This document shows, one piece after another, positions 55,085 to 63,910 of a stretch of DNA of 64,000 nucleotides. This DNA comes from Flavobacteriales bacterium (GTDB lineage Bacteria; Bacteroidota; Bacteroidia; Flavobacteriales_F; PHOS-HE28). Under the pieces are notes generated by a model. The model had not been told where the DNA came from. It did not search any database and saw nothing but the letters and a program-made list of their open reading frames with translations. Each line of letters opens with the position of its first letter. Within the stretch, counting starts at the first letter, position 1. The stretch spans positions 5,290-69,289 of the forward strand of contig JADJXF010000024.1 of the NCBI GenBank assembly GCA_016715995.1, read 5' to 3'. A program made the translations under genes and the position numbers.

Positions 55085-55430
55085 TGGCCGTGGCATCGCA
55101 TGGCGAACCGCGTCGCCCACAGAACAAGGGGCAAGCTCATCCCGACGGGCCGACGGGCCGCCATGCTTGCGCATGGATGCAAGCGTCGTGCGCGAACGTG
55201 ATTCGGCCGCCAGCGCGCCCGATACACTGTCCATCCCGGCGGCCTGTGGATGGACATGCCCCGCGATGGGTAATTTCCGACACGGCACGCCCCACGTCCC
55301 GGTCGAATGAGTGGTGCGCGCATCCGATGGAAGTGCCTGCGGGCCCTGCTTGTGCTCATCCGTGTAATCACTGCGTCAACCGCATGCGGCGCTGGCTTGA
55401 ACGCGGAACGAAATTCGCGGACTTATCGGT

Positions 55431-55856
55431 ATGAAAAACACACATCCAATCAAAGCCGCGCTGCTCGTCAGCGGGCTAATCCTGTTCGGCGGAGTGACCG
55501 CCACCGCGCAGGAAGAGAAGAAGCTCCCACCCACCAGTCGTGCATGGGTGGCCATGAACGTGGCCAAGCTCAACGTGCAGCTCGGCCTGAACGATGTGCA
55601 GCAAGCCAAGGTGAAGGAGATCGATGAGCGCTACATGCTGAAGCACCAGGCCTTCGAAGCATCGACACCCAAGCCCACCGACAAGGAGGTGGAGGACAAG
55701 GTGGCGAAGCTGATGACCGAGCGCGACCGCGACATGCAAGCGGTGCTGAACGCCGATCAGTACGCCAAGTGGATCGACATGCGCCAGAAGGGAACCGGTG
55801 AGCTGCGCGAGGAGCAACAGGAGAAGAAGGAGCAGCAGAAGGAAATGAAGCAGTAA
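55431..55856 (+). CDS. Spy/CpxP-like exported helical protein
   Basis: 141 residues with signal (KNTHPIKAALLVSGLILFGG ... ATAQ). Helical body AKLNVQLGLNDVQQAKVKEI and DRDMQAVLNADQYAKWIDMRQ, the two-helix LTxxQ-like pattern of the Spy/CpxP group, then a charged EEQQEKKEQQKEMKQ tail. Members can act as periplasmic chaperones; role here unproven. Confidence 0.65.
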   Translation: MKNTHPIKAALLVSGLILFGGVTATAQEEKKLPPTSRAWVAMNVAKLNVQLGLNDVQQAKVKEIDERYMLKHQAFEASTPKPTDKEVEDKVAKLMTERDRDMQAVLNADQYAKWIDMRQKGTGELREEQQEKKEQQKEMKQ

Positions 55857-55888
55857 GGCAGTTGCTGCCCCGTGAGGCACAGCTTGAA

Positions 55889-55921
55889 AACGCCCCCGAT
55901 GACCCTGTCGTCGGGGGCGTT
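55889..55921 (+). terminator. Strong rho-independent-type hairpin
   Basis: aacgcccccgatgac and gtcgtcgggggcgtt pair over 15 bp with a single mismatch and a 3-nt loop, 33 bp after the Spy-like gene stop. Confidence 0.8.
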
Positions 55922-56067
55922 GCCGTTTCTGCTCGCGTCCTCCATGTTCAGCAGCCAGGCCATTCTCCCGCATGCGCCGCTACATCCGCTCCAATGCCCG
56001 CTTCGTCGGGTCCGGCTACGCATCGCGCATCGGCTCAAGCCAAGTTCGCCTCACCAAACCCTACAAC

Positions 56068-57684
56068 ATGACAACGCGCTACCTGCTCCCTTCGCTGATG
56101 ACCTCATCAGTGCTTCTTCTGGCCTGCGGATACACACAGGCTCAAGTACAATGGATGCGACAGGGCGGTATCGGAGGACGGGGGACCGCCATCGCGCACG
56201 ACACCAACGGCAATGCCTACGTGGCGGGTGTGGTGAATGACCCTGCACTGTTCGATGCGCAAACCACCCCGTCGCATTTCGCGGATGCGTTCCTCGCGAA
56301 GTACGATCCCAGCGGCACCATCCAATGGGTGCGGACCGGTGGCGACGACCTCCTCGATCACGCGAACGACGTGGCGGTGGACGCCGATGGCAACGCATAC
56401 ATCACCGGCTACATCAGCACCAATGCGCCCAATCCCACGGTCGCCTTCGACGGCACCGTGATTACGGGCCTCGGCTCCACGGATCTCTTCCTGGCGAAGT
56501 ACGATGCGGACGGGGACCTACTATGGATCCGCCATGGCGGCGGCCCATTAGCCGATGAGGGGCGCGGTGTTGCCCTGACCCCGGACGGCGACGTGGTGGT
56601 GAGCGGCAACTTCCAGGGCACGGCCGCATTCGGCACCGCCACACTGGTGAGCGCTGGCCTGAGCGATGCGCTGCTGCTGAAGTACGATGCGGATGGCAAC
56701 CTGCTTTGGGGCCTTCGTGCGGGCGGCGCAGGCGAAGAGCAAGCGGGCAAGCTCACGGCGCTGCCCAACGGCGACATCGCCGTGGTCGGGCAGTTCCAGC
56801 AGGCGGTGGTCTTCGGGACAACCACACTGACATCCGCAGGTTTGCACAACATCTTCCTTGCCCGGTTCAACGGCGACGGCACACCACTATGGGCAGCGCG
56901 CGCGGGTAGCACGACGAGCTTCATCGGCGACAAGGCCTTCGACATCGCATCCGACTCCAGCGGCGACCTCGTGTTCTGCGGGGAAATCGCGGGCGCGGCC
57001 GATTTCGGGGGCGTCAGCGTCCCGAGCAATGGCAGCCTCGATGTCTTCCTCGCGCGCTACACCGGCAGTGGCGCACCGGTTTGGGTGCGCCATGGCGGCG
57101 GTCCACTCCAGGACCATGCTTACGGAATCGCACTGGACGCCGAAGGCAACTGCTATCTCACCGGGCAGGTCGCTGATGGGAGCGCCACCATGTTCGAAGG
57201 AATCACCCTTGCGCCATTCGGCAACGAGAGCGTGTTCCTGGCGAAGTACAACGCCGCAGGCACCCTGCAATGGGTCAGGCGCTATGCGCCAGGCCTTGGC
57301 GGCGCTGTCGATGCGCTTGATGACGGTTGCCTCTACTTCACCGGTGGTGCTTCGGGCATCATCGGTCAGCCGGCGTTCGATGACCAGCCCTGGCAGTATA
57401 AGGACCGGGCCATCTTCACCGCATTGTTCTGCGAGCCGGCCACCTCGGTCCTGGACCACGCGTTGGAAGCAGCCCGCACCCCGTCCGTGTTCCCGAACCC
57501 CGTCGCGCAGCGCGCGCAGTTCACCGGCCTGGCACCGAACGCGCCGGTGCAGGTCTTCGATGCGCTGGGGCAGGCCGTCACACCGGTGCTGCGCGGCACG
57601 TCGCTCGATGTGAGCGCTTGGAACGAGGGCCTCTACTTCGCGCGCACGCCGAAGGGAACGGTGCGGTTCGCGGTGCAGCGCTGA
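56068..57684 (+). CDS. SBBP-repeat T9SS-secreted protein A
   Basis: 538 residues from ATG 56068 (signal MTTRYLLPSLMTSSVLLLACG then YTQAQ). About eight SBBP-like units of 50-60 residues (AIAHDTNGNAYVAGV ... FADAFLAKYDPSGTIQWVRTG), i.e. a beta-propeller, followed by VFPNPVAQRAQFTGLAPNAP...DVSAWNEGLYFARTPKGTVRFAVQR, a T9SS sorting domain. Paralogue of the gene at 58.3 kb and more distantly of the one at 2.1 kb. Surface or secreted; ligand unknown. Confidence 0.85.
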   Translation: MTTRYLLPSLMTSSVLLLACGYTQAQVQWMRQGGIGGRGTAIAHDTNGNAYVAGVVNDPALFDAQTTPSHFADAFLAKYDPSGTIQWVRTGGDDLLDHANDVAVDADGNAYITGYISTNAPNPTVAFDGTVITGLGSTDLFLAKYDADGDLLWIRHGGGPLADEGRGVALTPDGDVVVSGNFQGTAAFGTATLVSAGLSDALLLKYDADGNLLWGLRAGGAGEEQAGKLTALPNGDIAVVGQFQQAVVFGTTTLTSAGLHNIFLARFNGDGTPLWAARAGSTTSFIGDKAFDIASDSSGDLVFCGEIAGAADFGGVSVPSNGSLDVFLARYTGSGAPVWVRHGGGPLQDHAYGIALDAEGNCYLTGQVADGSATMFEGITLAPFGNESVFLAKYNAAGTLQWVRRYAPGLGGAVDALDDGCLYFTGGASGIIGQPAFDDQPWQYKDRAIFTALFCEPATSVLDHALEAARTPSVFPNPVAQRAQFTGLAPNAPVQVFDALGQAVTPVLRGTSLDVSAWNEGLYFARTPKGTVRFAVQR

Positions 57685-57788
57685 GGATTGGACCGGCGCA
57701 GGTTGACTGACATACGAAGGCATACTGCGGCGCCATCAACGCAGGGTCGGCTGCGCGATTTCGCGCGACCAGTCACACGCCGCCCGCG

Positions 57789-58208
57789 TCAGATGCCCAA
57801 CCGGTACACATCCATCCCGTTGCGGGCGATGCCGGGCACGTAGAAGCCGCCATCCTCAGGGATCTCCTCCACCAGGTCGAAGAGCTCGCACGCGCGCGGC
57901 AATGCGGCGAACAGCAGCGTGAAGGCGATGCGCCTGCCCGGTGGCACCACGCGCCAGGTGGGCGCATGGGGAATGCCTTCCGCGTGCAGCAGCGGACTGC
58001 GTTGTCCGCTGGTGCGGCACAGCAGGTAGGTGCTCGGCCAGATGCGGATGCCATCCATGAAGCCCGCGGTGAAGGCGAGGTGAACCGTCACCTGCCCGCG
58101 TTCTTCCACATCGGCGCACAACTCCTCGCGCAGCAATGGAGCCACGCGTTCCAGCGGGCGCGGCGGGGCGATGACCAGATCGCCGAAGCGGAAAGAGCCC
58201 GTCGTCAT
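57789..58208 (-). CDS. Conserved hypothetical protein
   Basis: 139 residues from ATG 58208. Compact beta-rich pattern: FGDLVIAPPRPLERVAPLLREEL, TVHLAFTAGFMDGIRIWPSTYLL, TWRVVPPGRRIAFTLLFAALPRACELFDLVEEIPEDGGF. It resembles conserved hypothetical proteins of Bacteroidota but no function is known. No signal peptide. Lies between the two SBBP paralogues on the other strand. Confidence 0.65.
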   Translation of the reverse strand: MTTGSFRFGDLVIAPPRPLERVAPLLREELCADVEERGQVTVHLAFTAGFMDGIRIWPSTYLLCRTSGQRSPLLHAEGIPHAPTWRVVPPGRRIAFTLLFAALPRACELFDLVEEIPEDGGFYVPGIARNGMDVYRLGI

Positions 58209-58310
58209 GGTCCGGAAGATAGGAGTTGTTCTCCTTGACGTCCGAGAGCGATGATTGCCATTCCCCGGCCGACTACCTTTCACCTGCCGAAGCCACCAAC
58301 CTCCGCAGCC

Positions 58311-59948
58311 ATGAAGCCTTCCACCCCACTGCTTCCTTTGCTATTCGTTGCAACCGCCGGCATCGCCAGCGCGCAAGTGCAATGGTCGTGGGCGCGCAAC
58401 GGCATTGGCGAGGGCTACGACCAGGTCCTCGCGGTGACCACCGATCCCGCAGGGAACGTGATCGCGGTGGGCGAATTCACCAGCGCGACCATCGCCTTCG
58501 GAGCGTTCACGCTCACGAACAACGCGGCAGGCGACGATGACCTCTTCGTGGTGAAGTACGATCCGGCGGGCACCGTGCTCTGGGCGCGCAGCGCCGGCGC
58601 GGGTCTCGACGACAAGGCCACCGCCGTGGCCACCGACGCCGCCGGCAACGTGTACATGACCGGCTACTTCTACAGCCCCAGCATCACCTTCGGCGCCTTC
58701 ACCCTCACCAATGCGGGCAACGTCGGCGACGTGTGCGTGGTGAAGTACGACCCCGACGGCAACGTGCTCTGGGCCACGCGCGAAGGCGGCCCCGCGCTCG
58801 AGATCCCCTATGCCATCGCGGTGGACGACCAGCAGAACATCGTCGTAGCCGGACGCTTCTCCAGCAACACGCTGACCATCGGCACCACCACCCTGACGCA
58901 GGCCGGCAGCATGGACGTGTTCGTGGTGAAGTACGGCGCCGCCGGCAACGTGCTCTGGGCCAAGGGCGCCGGTGGCGGCAGCAACGATGAGGCCTACGCG
59001 CTCGCCGTCGATTCCAATGGCGACATCATCGTGGCGGGCTACTACACGCAGGTGGCCACCTTCGGCACCTTCACGCTGCCCAACCCCGGCCTCGCCAACA
59101 TCTTCCTTGCCAAGTGCGATGCCGCCACCGGCGCATTCCTATGGGCCAAGTCCACCGGGAACAATGGCGATGAACGCCCGCTGGCCATCGACCTCGATGC
59201 GCAGGACAACATCTATGTCGCCGGCTTCTTCCAGAGCGACGAGCTGGTCTTTGGCGGCACCACCCTGTATTCCGTGGCCTTCGACAATGGCTTCATTGCG
59301 CGCTACACCAACACTGGCGACCCGGTGTGGGCGCATGGCCTCGACGGCGATAGCCGCGCGCGCGGCATCGTGGTGGCGAACAACGCGGTGTACGCGTGCG
59401 GCGACATCCATGAGGACACCTTGCACTATGGCGCCAGCGAACTGGTGGTGCAGGGCAATGCGGATCTCTTCGTGCTCAAGAGCTCCCTGGCCGGCACTGC
59501 GCAATGGGCCGCGAAGCAGACCGCGGGCGGCGACAGCGGCGAATTGGCCAACGGCATGGCGGCCGATGCCAATGGCCAGCTGGTGGTCGCCGGCATCTTC
59601 AACAGCGACGAGATCACCTTCGGCAGCGCGCAACTCACCCTCAGCAACAGCTGGGACACCTTCGTGCTGCGCATGGGCGATGCCGGAGTGGGCTTTGCAG
59701 AACTTCCCGGCGCCGAAGCAGGCATGCTGTACCCCAACCCGGGTGCCGACACCTTCATCCTCGAAGGAATGCGCGGCATCCGCTCGGTGGAGCTCGTCAA
59801 CCACTTGGGCGCGGTGGTCCATACCGCAGGCGTGCAGCTTGCGCAGGATCGCATCGTGCTGCACCTGCCCGGCCTCGCTCCCGGGCACTACCTGTTGCGC
59901 GCCCGTGGCGATGACCGCAATGTGGTGAAGCGGATGGTGGTGCAGTAG
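58311..59948 (+). CDS. SBBP-repeat T9SS-secreted protein B
   Basis: 545 residues from ATG 58311 (signal MKPSTPLLPLLFVATAGIAS). Repeated SBBP units (LAVTTDPAGNVIAVGEFTSATIAFGAFTLTN ... DDLFVVKYDPAGTVLWARSAGA). The C-terminus LYPNPGADTFILEGMRGIRSVELVNHLG...LPGLAPGHYLLRARGDDRNVVKRMVVQ is a T9SS sorting domain. Likely arose with protein A by duplication; the two are separated by a gene on the other strand. Confidence 0.85.
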   Translation: MKPSTPLLPLLFVATAGIASAQVQWSWARNGIGEGYDQVLAVTTDPAGNVIAVGEFTSATIAFGAFTLTNNAAGDDDLFVVKYDPAGTVLWARSAGAGLDDKATAVATDAAGNVYMTGYFYSPSITFGAFTLTNAGNVGDVCVVKYDPDGNVLWATREGGPALEIPYAIAVDDQQNIVVAGRFSSNTLTIGTTTLTQAGSMDVFVVKYGAAGNVLWAKGAGGGSNDEAYALAVDSNGDIIVAGYYTQVATFGTFTLPNPGLANIFLAKCDAATGAFLWAKSTGNNGDERPLAIDLDAQDNIYVAGFFQSDELVFGGTTLYSVAFDNGFIARYTNTGDPVWAHGLDGDSRARGIVVANNAVYACGDIHEDTLHYGASELVVQGNADLFVLKSSLAGTAQWAAKQTAGGDSGELANGMAADANGQLVVAGIFNSDEITFGSAQLTLSNSWDTFVLRMGDAGVGFAELPGAEAGMLYPNPGADTFILEGMRGIRSVELVNHLGAVVHTAGVQLAQDRIVLHLPGLAPGHYLLRARGDDRNVVKRMVVQ

Positions 59949-60322
59949 TCGCTGATACGAGCGTGCCGCCGGCTAGCGCGAAGGGCGCGGTTGCTCAATG
60001 CCGATGTGATCTGATGGGTATCGTATCGATTTGCCAGCACTAGAATGGATTCGCCGAATAGGAAGTGAACTTGTTCTTTTCCACCTTTTCCTTGACGAAA
60101 AGGTGGAGCCAAAAGTCAACCACGGCCAAGCCCTTGGCCCTCGCCGCACGAGCCACCGCACTATCGGCTCGGGCCGGGCCGCGCAGGCCGTGGACATCCA
60201 CCGCACGCGGTACCTGAACACTCAGAAGCACCCTGCCCACAAGTGCCGATCAAGCAGGTCGTGCAGGTCCAAATTGAGACACTACCCAACACGGGCAATG
60301 ATCTAATTTTGGAAGCGCCGAT
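59949..60322. other. Intergenic region holding a hairpin repeat element
   Basis: No gene is seen. It carries a perfect 10-bp hairpin (ccaccttttc / gaaaaggtgg, 60081-60106) and the left copy of an inverted repeat (60121-60207). The hairpin and sequence context resemble a short repeat common between genes of Bacteroidota (from memory, unverified). Confidence 0.6.
60081..60207 (+). repeat. Bacteroidota hairpin-type repeat, left copy
   Basis: It begins with the hairpin ccaccttttc-cttgac-gaaaaggtgg. The right-hand part 60121-60207 (ggccaagcccttggccctcg ... ccgcgcaggccgtgga) is found inverted at 62807-62894 with about ten differences. Confidence 0.75.
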
Positions 60323-60550
60323 ATGGAAACCGTGCACCTGCCTTTGATCATTGAGACCGATGAGGATGGCGTCTTCATCGTGAGCTGTCCGGCATTCAAG
60401 GGCTGCCACAGCTACGGCAAGACCATAGACGAAGCCATCGCGAATGTGCGCGAAGTGATTGCCATGTGCATGGAAGAGGAGCGGCCGGAGCAACTGAACC
60501 GCTTCGTGGGTTTCCGCGAAATCGAGGTGCCTTCACAGACGGCCGGGTGA
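60323..60550 (+). CDS. hicB: HicB-family antitoxin
   Basis: 75 residues. The HicB fold: LPLIIETDEDGVFIVSCPAF, KGCHSYGKTIDEAIANVREVI, ending RFVGFREIEVPSQTAG. HicB binds and inhibits the HicA mRNA-cleaving toxin. Here the gene is followed by only the last third of a hicA, so no functional toxin is expected from this site. It may remain as an orphan antitoxin. Confidence 0.85.
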   Translation: METVHLPLIIETDEDGVFIVSCPAFKGCHSYGKTIDEAIANVREVIAMCMEEERPEQLNRFVGFREIEVPSQTAG

Positions 60551-60669
60551 CCACCGTTCCGCTCCATGGCAATGCCGATCTTCCGAAGGGTTTGCTGCGC
60601 AAAATCATCCGCGAGGACCTGAAACTGGAATTGGCGGAGTTCGTGGCGGTGATGGAACGGAATCGGTAG
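60535..60669 (+). pseudogene. hicA: HicA toxin remnant (C-terminal part)
   Basis: Frame TDGRVTTVPLHGNADLPKGL then LRKIIREDLKLELAEFVAV to TAG 60667. This is the C-terminal ~43 residues of HicA (VPLH...LPKG...I). The N-terminal ~30 codons with the catalytic His region are missing and the fragment overlaps the end of hicB, so a deletion joined the two. Confidence 0.75.
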
Positions 60670-60687
60670 CGCGCTCGCGCCATAGCC

Positions 60688-61032
60688 ATGCCCACCGTCT
60701 ACACGGTCTACGTCGTCGAGCTCTCCCGCAAGGTCTTCACCGAGGACAGGCGATTCCGTGAAGCCAACCCCCAGTACAACGGTGTGCTGGAATGCGTGTA
60801 TGTGGGCATGACGAGCAAGACGCCGCAGGAGCGCTTCGCTCAGCACAAGAGCGGCGCGCTGAGCAAGAAGGGACATAAGCTCAGCAGCAGCATCGTGCAG
60901 AAATACGGTCGCTACTTGCGCTCCAGCTTGTACCAGCACATCGGCCCGCTGAGCCGCGCGGAGGCGCTGGAAGTGGAACGCGGGCTTGCGCTGGAGTTGC
61001 GCCACAAGGGCTATGCGGTGTGGACGAATTGA
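60688..61032 (+). CDS. GIY-YIG-like protein
   Basis: 114 residues. TVYVVELS ... ECVYVGMTSKTPQERFAQHKSG is the GIY-YIG-like core (V-Y-V in place of Y-I-G, with R in ERF). No further domain is present, so a DNA-processing or repeat-linked role is a guess. Follows the hicBA remnant by 18 bp. Confidence 0.7.
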   Translation: MPTVYTVYVVELSRKVFTEDRRFREANPQYNGVLECVYVGMTSKTPQERFAQHKSGALSKKGHKLSSSIVQKYGRYLRSSLYQHIGPLSRAEALEVERGLALELRHKGYAVWTN

Positions 61033-61147
61033 GGGGACTGCAGCCCCCCTTCGAAGACGTCACTGCGGCTCTCCTCCGAACACGTCACCGCGCCCCCCTC
61101 GAAGACGTCACGGCGGCTCTCCTCCGAACACGTCACCACGCCCCCCT

Positions 61148-61300
61148 TCGAAGACGTCACGGCGGGTTCGACCCGCCGTCCCCCCCAACACGCCACAAGA
61201 ACACCATTACAGGCACTGCGATGGAGCAAGGCATTGGATGGAGTGGGGGGCGCCCTCCGTCACGGGGCATGGGAAGAGGGGACTGCGGCATCCGCCGCAG
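61148..61300 (+). repeat. Direct repeat, left copy
   Basis: It contains tcgaagacgtcacggcggg, hairpin acggcgggt-tcg-acccgccgt, the shared stretch accattacaggcactgcgat and a hairpin around actgcgg...ccgcagt. The right copy is at 61712-61845. Degenerate upstream units with the pattern (c/t)tcgaa-(g/c)acgtcac extend left to about 61045. Confidence 0.8.
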
Positions 61301-61332
61301 TGACGACCCGAAAGGGAAACGGTGACCAACTC

Positions 61333-61629
61333 CTACCCCACCCGCCCATCCGCCGCCAGGTCCTTCCACTCCGGATTCATTTGCGCCACCAAGTCCTCCT
61401 TCCACGACCGCTTCCAATCCTTCAGCTGCTTCTCGCGCGCGATCGCGGCCAGGATGCTTGTGTGGGCTTCGTGCCACACCAGCTTGTTCACGTTGTACCG
61501 CGCGGTGAACGATTGCGGGTGCATCCGCGACTTGTGCTCCCGCGCGCGCCGCTCGATGTTATTGGTGACGCCGATGTACAGGACGGTATTGTGCGCATTC
61601 GCCATCATATACACCCAATAGAATTTCAT
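61333..61629 (-). CDS. GIY-YIG nuclease superfamily protein (UPF0213-like)
   Basis: 98 residues with the full GIY-YIG core YWVYMMANAHNTVLYIGVTN, NIERRAREHKSRMHPQSFTARYNV, a catalytic Arg (ERR) and Glu-rich helix (HEAHTSILAAIAREKQLKDWKRSWKEDLV). A small stand-alone protein. It sits exactly between the two direct-repeat copies, suggesting that gene and repeats form one unit. Confidence 0.85.
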   Translation of the reverse strand: MKFYWVYMMANAHNTVLYIGVTNNIERRAREHKSRMHPQSFTARYNVNKLVWHEAHTSILAAIAREKQLKDWKRSWKEDLVAQMNPEWKDLAADGRVG

Positions 61630-61711
61630 TCTGGGAAAGTAGTTGAGTACGTCTCTCCTTCGAACACGTCACCGCGGCCCCCCTTCGAACCACGTCACCA
61701 CAGCCCCCCCC

Positions 61712-61845
61712 TCGAAGACGTCACGGCGGGCTTGACCCGCCGTCCCCCCCAACACGAACGGAACACCATTACAGGCACTGCGATGGAGCAAGGCATTGGA
61801 GGGAGTGTTGTGCATGGGAAGAGGGGACTGCGGCATCCGCCGCAG
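61712..61845 (+). repeat. Direct repeat, right copy
   Basis: Same orientation as the left copy; shares the hairpin around ggcgggcttgacccgccg, the block accattacaggcactgcgat and gaggggactgcggcatccgc at its end. It ends where the 3' end of the pseudogene at 61.9-62.6 kb begins. Confidence 0.8.
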
Positions 61846-61854
61846 ATGCATATG

Positions 61855-62650
61855 AAAGGGGGACGGGGCGCCCCACGGCCACCGCGGACACCATCTCCGG
61901 GCGCAGCTTAGGCGCCCCGCCGCCGATGCGCAGGCCCGCAGAGCGCACGGCATAGCCCTGCGCCACCAGGTGCGCGTGCGCATCCAGCGCGCCCACCGGC
62001 CGATTCGACTTCCCCGTGCCGGGCCAGAGCCAGCCGCTGCAACGCCCAGCGAGCCCACGACGGGGCTGTCGGCCACGATGAGGCCGCGGCCCACCAGCGG
62101 CAGCAGGAAACCGCGCAATCGGTTCTCATCGGCCCATGCGTTGCCCAGGTAGAGGTGCTCGCGCAGCCAGGCGCTGGTCCTCGCCGCTGGCGCGGCGGTC
62201 CAGGTGCAGCAGGGCGAGCAGGTGGTGCGGCTCCAGCGGACGCACCACATCGCGCGTAGCCTGCAGGAAACAGCCGCCGCTGTATGCGCGGAGCTCCAGT
62301 TCGGGCACGAAACCCTGCTTCAACCGCCTAAAGCCCTCGGTGCCGGCGCCGCCACGACGCCCTGCGCGGCGCGGAACCCTGCTCCTCCAACCAGCGCAGC
62401 AGCGTTGTGCACCAGCGCGGTCCCAGTCCCACGTTGGCGCGTAGGCGCCACCAGAAGCGCGCGCGTGCCGGTGCGCGCGTGGTGCAGCGCGCACGCCGAC
62501 CAACGGGCTCGGCGCCCAAGTAGTGCCAGCAGCGCGCGCGCATATGGGGGCAGGCGCGTGCCCAGCCGGCGCGCAGCGCGGCGCGTGCGCCGGCGGCGCC
62601 GCGGCGGCCAGCGTGGCGGGCGTGAGCGGTACGATGGTCAGGTTGCGCAT
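61855..62650 (-). pseudogene. Multiply frameshifted pseudogene of unknown family
   Basis: Starts ATG 62650 (MRNLTIVPLTPATL). Coherent pieces appear in different frames: GAEPVGRRARCTTRAPARAR, FWWRLRANVGLGPRWCTTLL, EGFRRLKQGFVPELELRAYS, GGCFLQATRDVVRPLEPHHL, REHLYLGNAWADE, RGFLLPLVGRGLIVADSPVV, GALDAHAHLVAQGYAVRSAG and LRPEMVSAVAVGRPVPL. At least four frame changes are needed to read them in order. Total length of about 260 residues if rejoined. No known family is recognised. Confidence 0.6.
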
Positions 62651-62806
62651 GGTGCGTGTTGTTGGCGTAGGTCCATCATTCGGTAGAGGCTCAATTCGAT
62701 TCGTCTCAAATCAGTTTCTGCGAAGCATAGGTCCATACCCGCCTCAGGCAGAATGGCCATTTGATGAGCACCTGGTTCCAGCGTAGCGCTATGCGCGCAG
62801 GTGCAA

Positions 62807-62894
62807 CGTGCGGTGGGCGTCCACGGCCTGCGCGGCCCGGCCCGAGCCGATAGTGCGGCAGCCCGTGTGGCGAGGGCCAAGGGCTTGGCCGGTG
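62807..62894 (-). repeat. Inverted copy of the 60.1-kb repeat
   Basis: The reverse complement of this stretch matches 60121-60207 with about ten differences. It lacks the hairpin part of the left copy. Lies between two pseudogenes. Confidence 0.75.
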
Positions 62895-63060
62895 GTCGCC
62901 CGGCTCCGGCCTTTTAGCGCGCGAAGGTGGAAGAGACTATTTCCATTTTGGCTTCGGTGTTTTCGTCCATCGGCAAACTGAGACTCTCCGTCTCAACGCC
63001 GCAACCCCGGCGCCAACCGCATCTGCGGAAGGTCACCGGGGTCTTGGCTCTGCGTACTAC

Positions 63061-63694
63061 TCAGGCGGCCTTCGCGCTGGCCAGATCGCTCACCGGGCTG
63101 TAGCCGGCGGCGCCCAGGGCCGTCACGCGGAAAGTAAAAGTGCACCTTGGCTGCTCTCCGGCTCTCCACCACCACAAGCGGGTCTTGCCTGTGGGTGGCG
63201 TGCTGCCGTCCGCCTCCACCCGGGTCGCCCTCCGCACATCTGCACACCATACGAGAAGCGGCCCTTCACCCCGGCGAAGCGCAGCTCCAAGCTCCCCGGG
63301 AACGGGCGCACCACCACCCGCACGTTGCCCGGTGCCGGCAGCTGTCCCATCGGCTGGCCACTCTTCTCGATGGCGAAGCCCGCGCTGGTGATCAAGGCCT
63401 GATCACCGTTGCTGATGCTCTGGACATAGCTGCCCAGGTCCTTCCGCAGCCCCTTCAGCTCCGCGGGCCAGTTGTCGCGCCCCTGCTTGCCCAAGGGCCA
63501 CGCGTGAACGCACAGGCTTACCCGGCAGCATCGAGGCGGTCGACGGCGGCGGTGAAGGTGGCCAGCGAAGGGTTCGGCGTCCCGAAGGCCGCGTTGCCTG
63601 TGAGCATGGTCACATTGGTGCGGCCCTTATCGACCAGGGCCACTGGGGTCACTCGAGTGTGCTCGAGATTCACGTCGTAATACACCTTTTTCAT
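63061..63694 (-). pseudogene. Broken conserved protein with Fn3-like end
   Basis: Starts ATG 63694: MKKVYYDVNLEHTRVTPVAL and VDKGRTNVTMLTGNAAFGTP ... DRLDAAG then an in-frame TAA. Another frame carries ALGKQGRDNWPAELKGLRKD, LGSYVQSISNGDQALITSAG and PAPGNVRVVVRPFPGSLELR up to YGVQMC; a third frame gives RATRVEADGSTPPTGKTRLW to ALGAAGYSPVSDLASAKAA and TGA. Rejoined it is a ~210-residue protein of a family common in Flavobacteriales (from memory), with an Fn3-like C-terminal part. At least two disruptions. Confidence 0.7.
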
Positions 63695-63910
63695 GTGCGA
63701 GGGCCTGTCGATGCTGTACCCACAAAGCGTTGGTTATGGCCTTTGCACGCAGGGCAGGCCATCGTGGCTTTGCGGCATCCCGCTGCACCGGGAGTCCGAA
63801 CCTTCCCGCTACAGCAGGAGAAGGCCTTCTGGAACCCGCATTCAGCGGGACATGCAGCGATTGCTCATCGACCTCCGGAAAATGTGGCCTTGCCCCCGGA
63901 CGTGAAGGCC

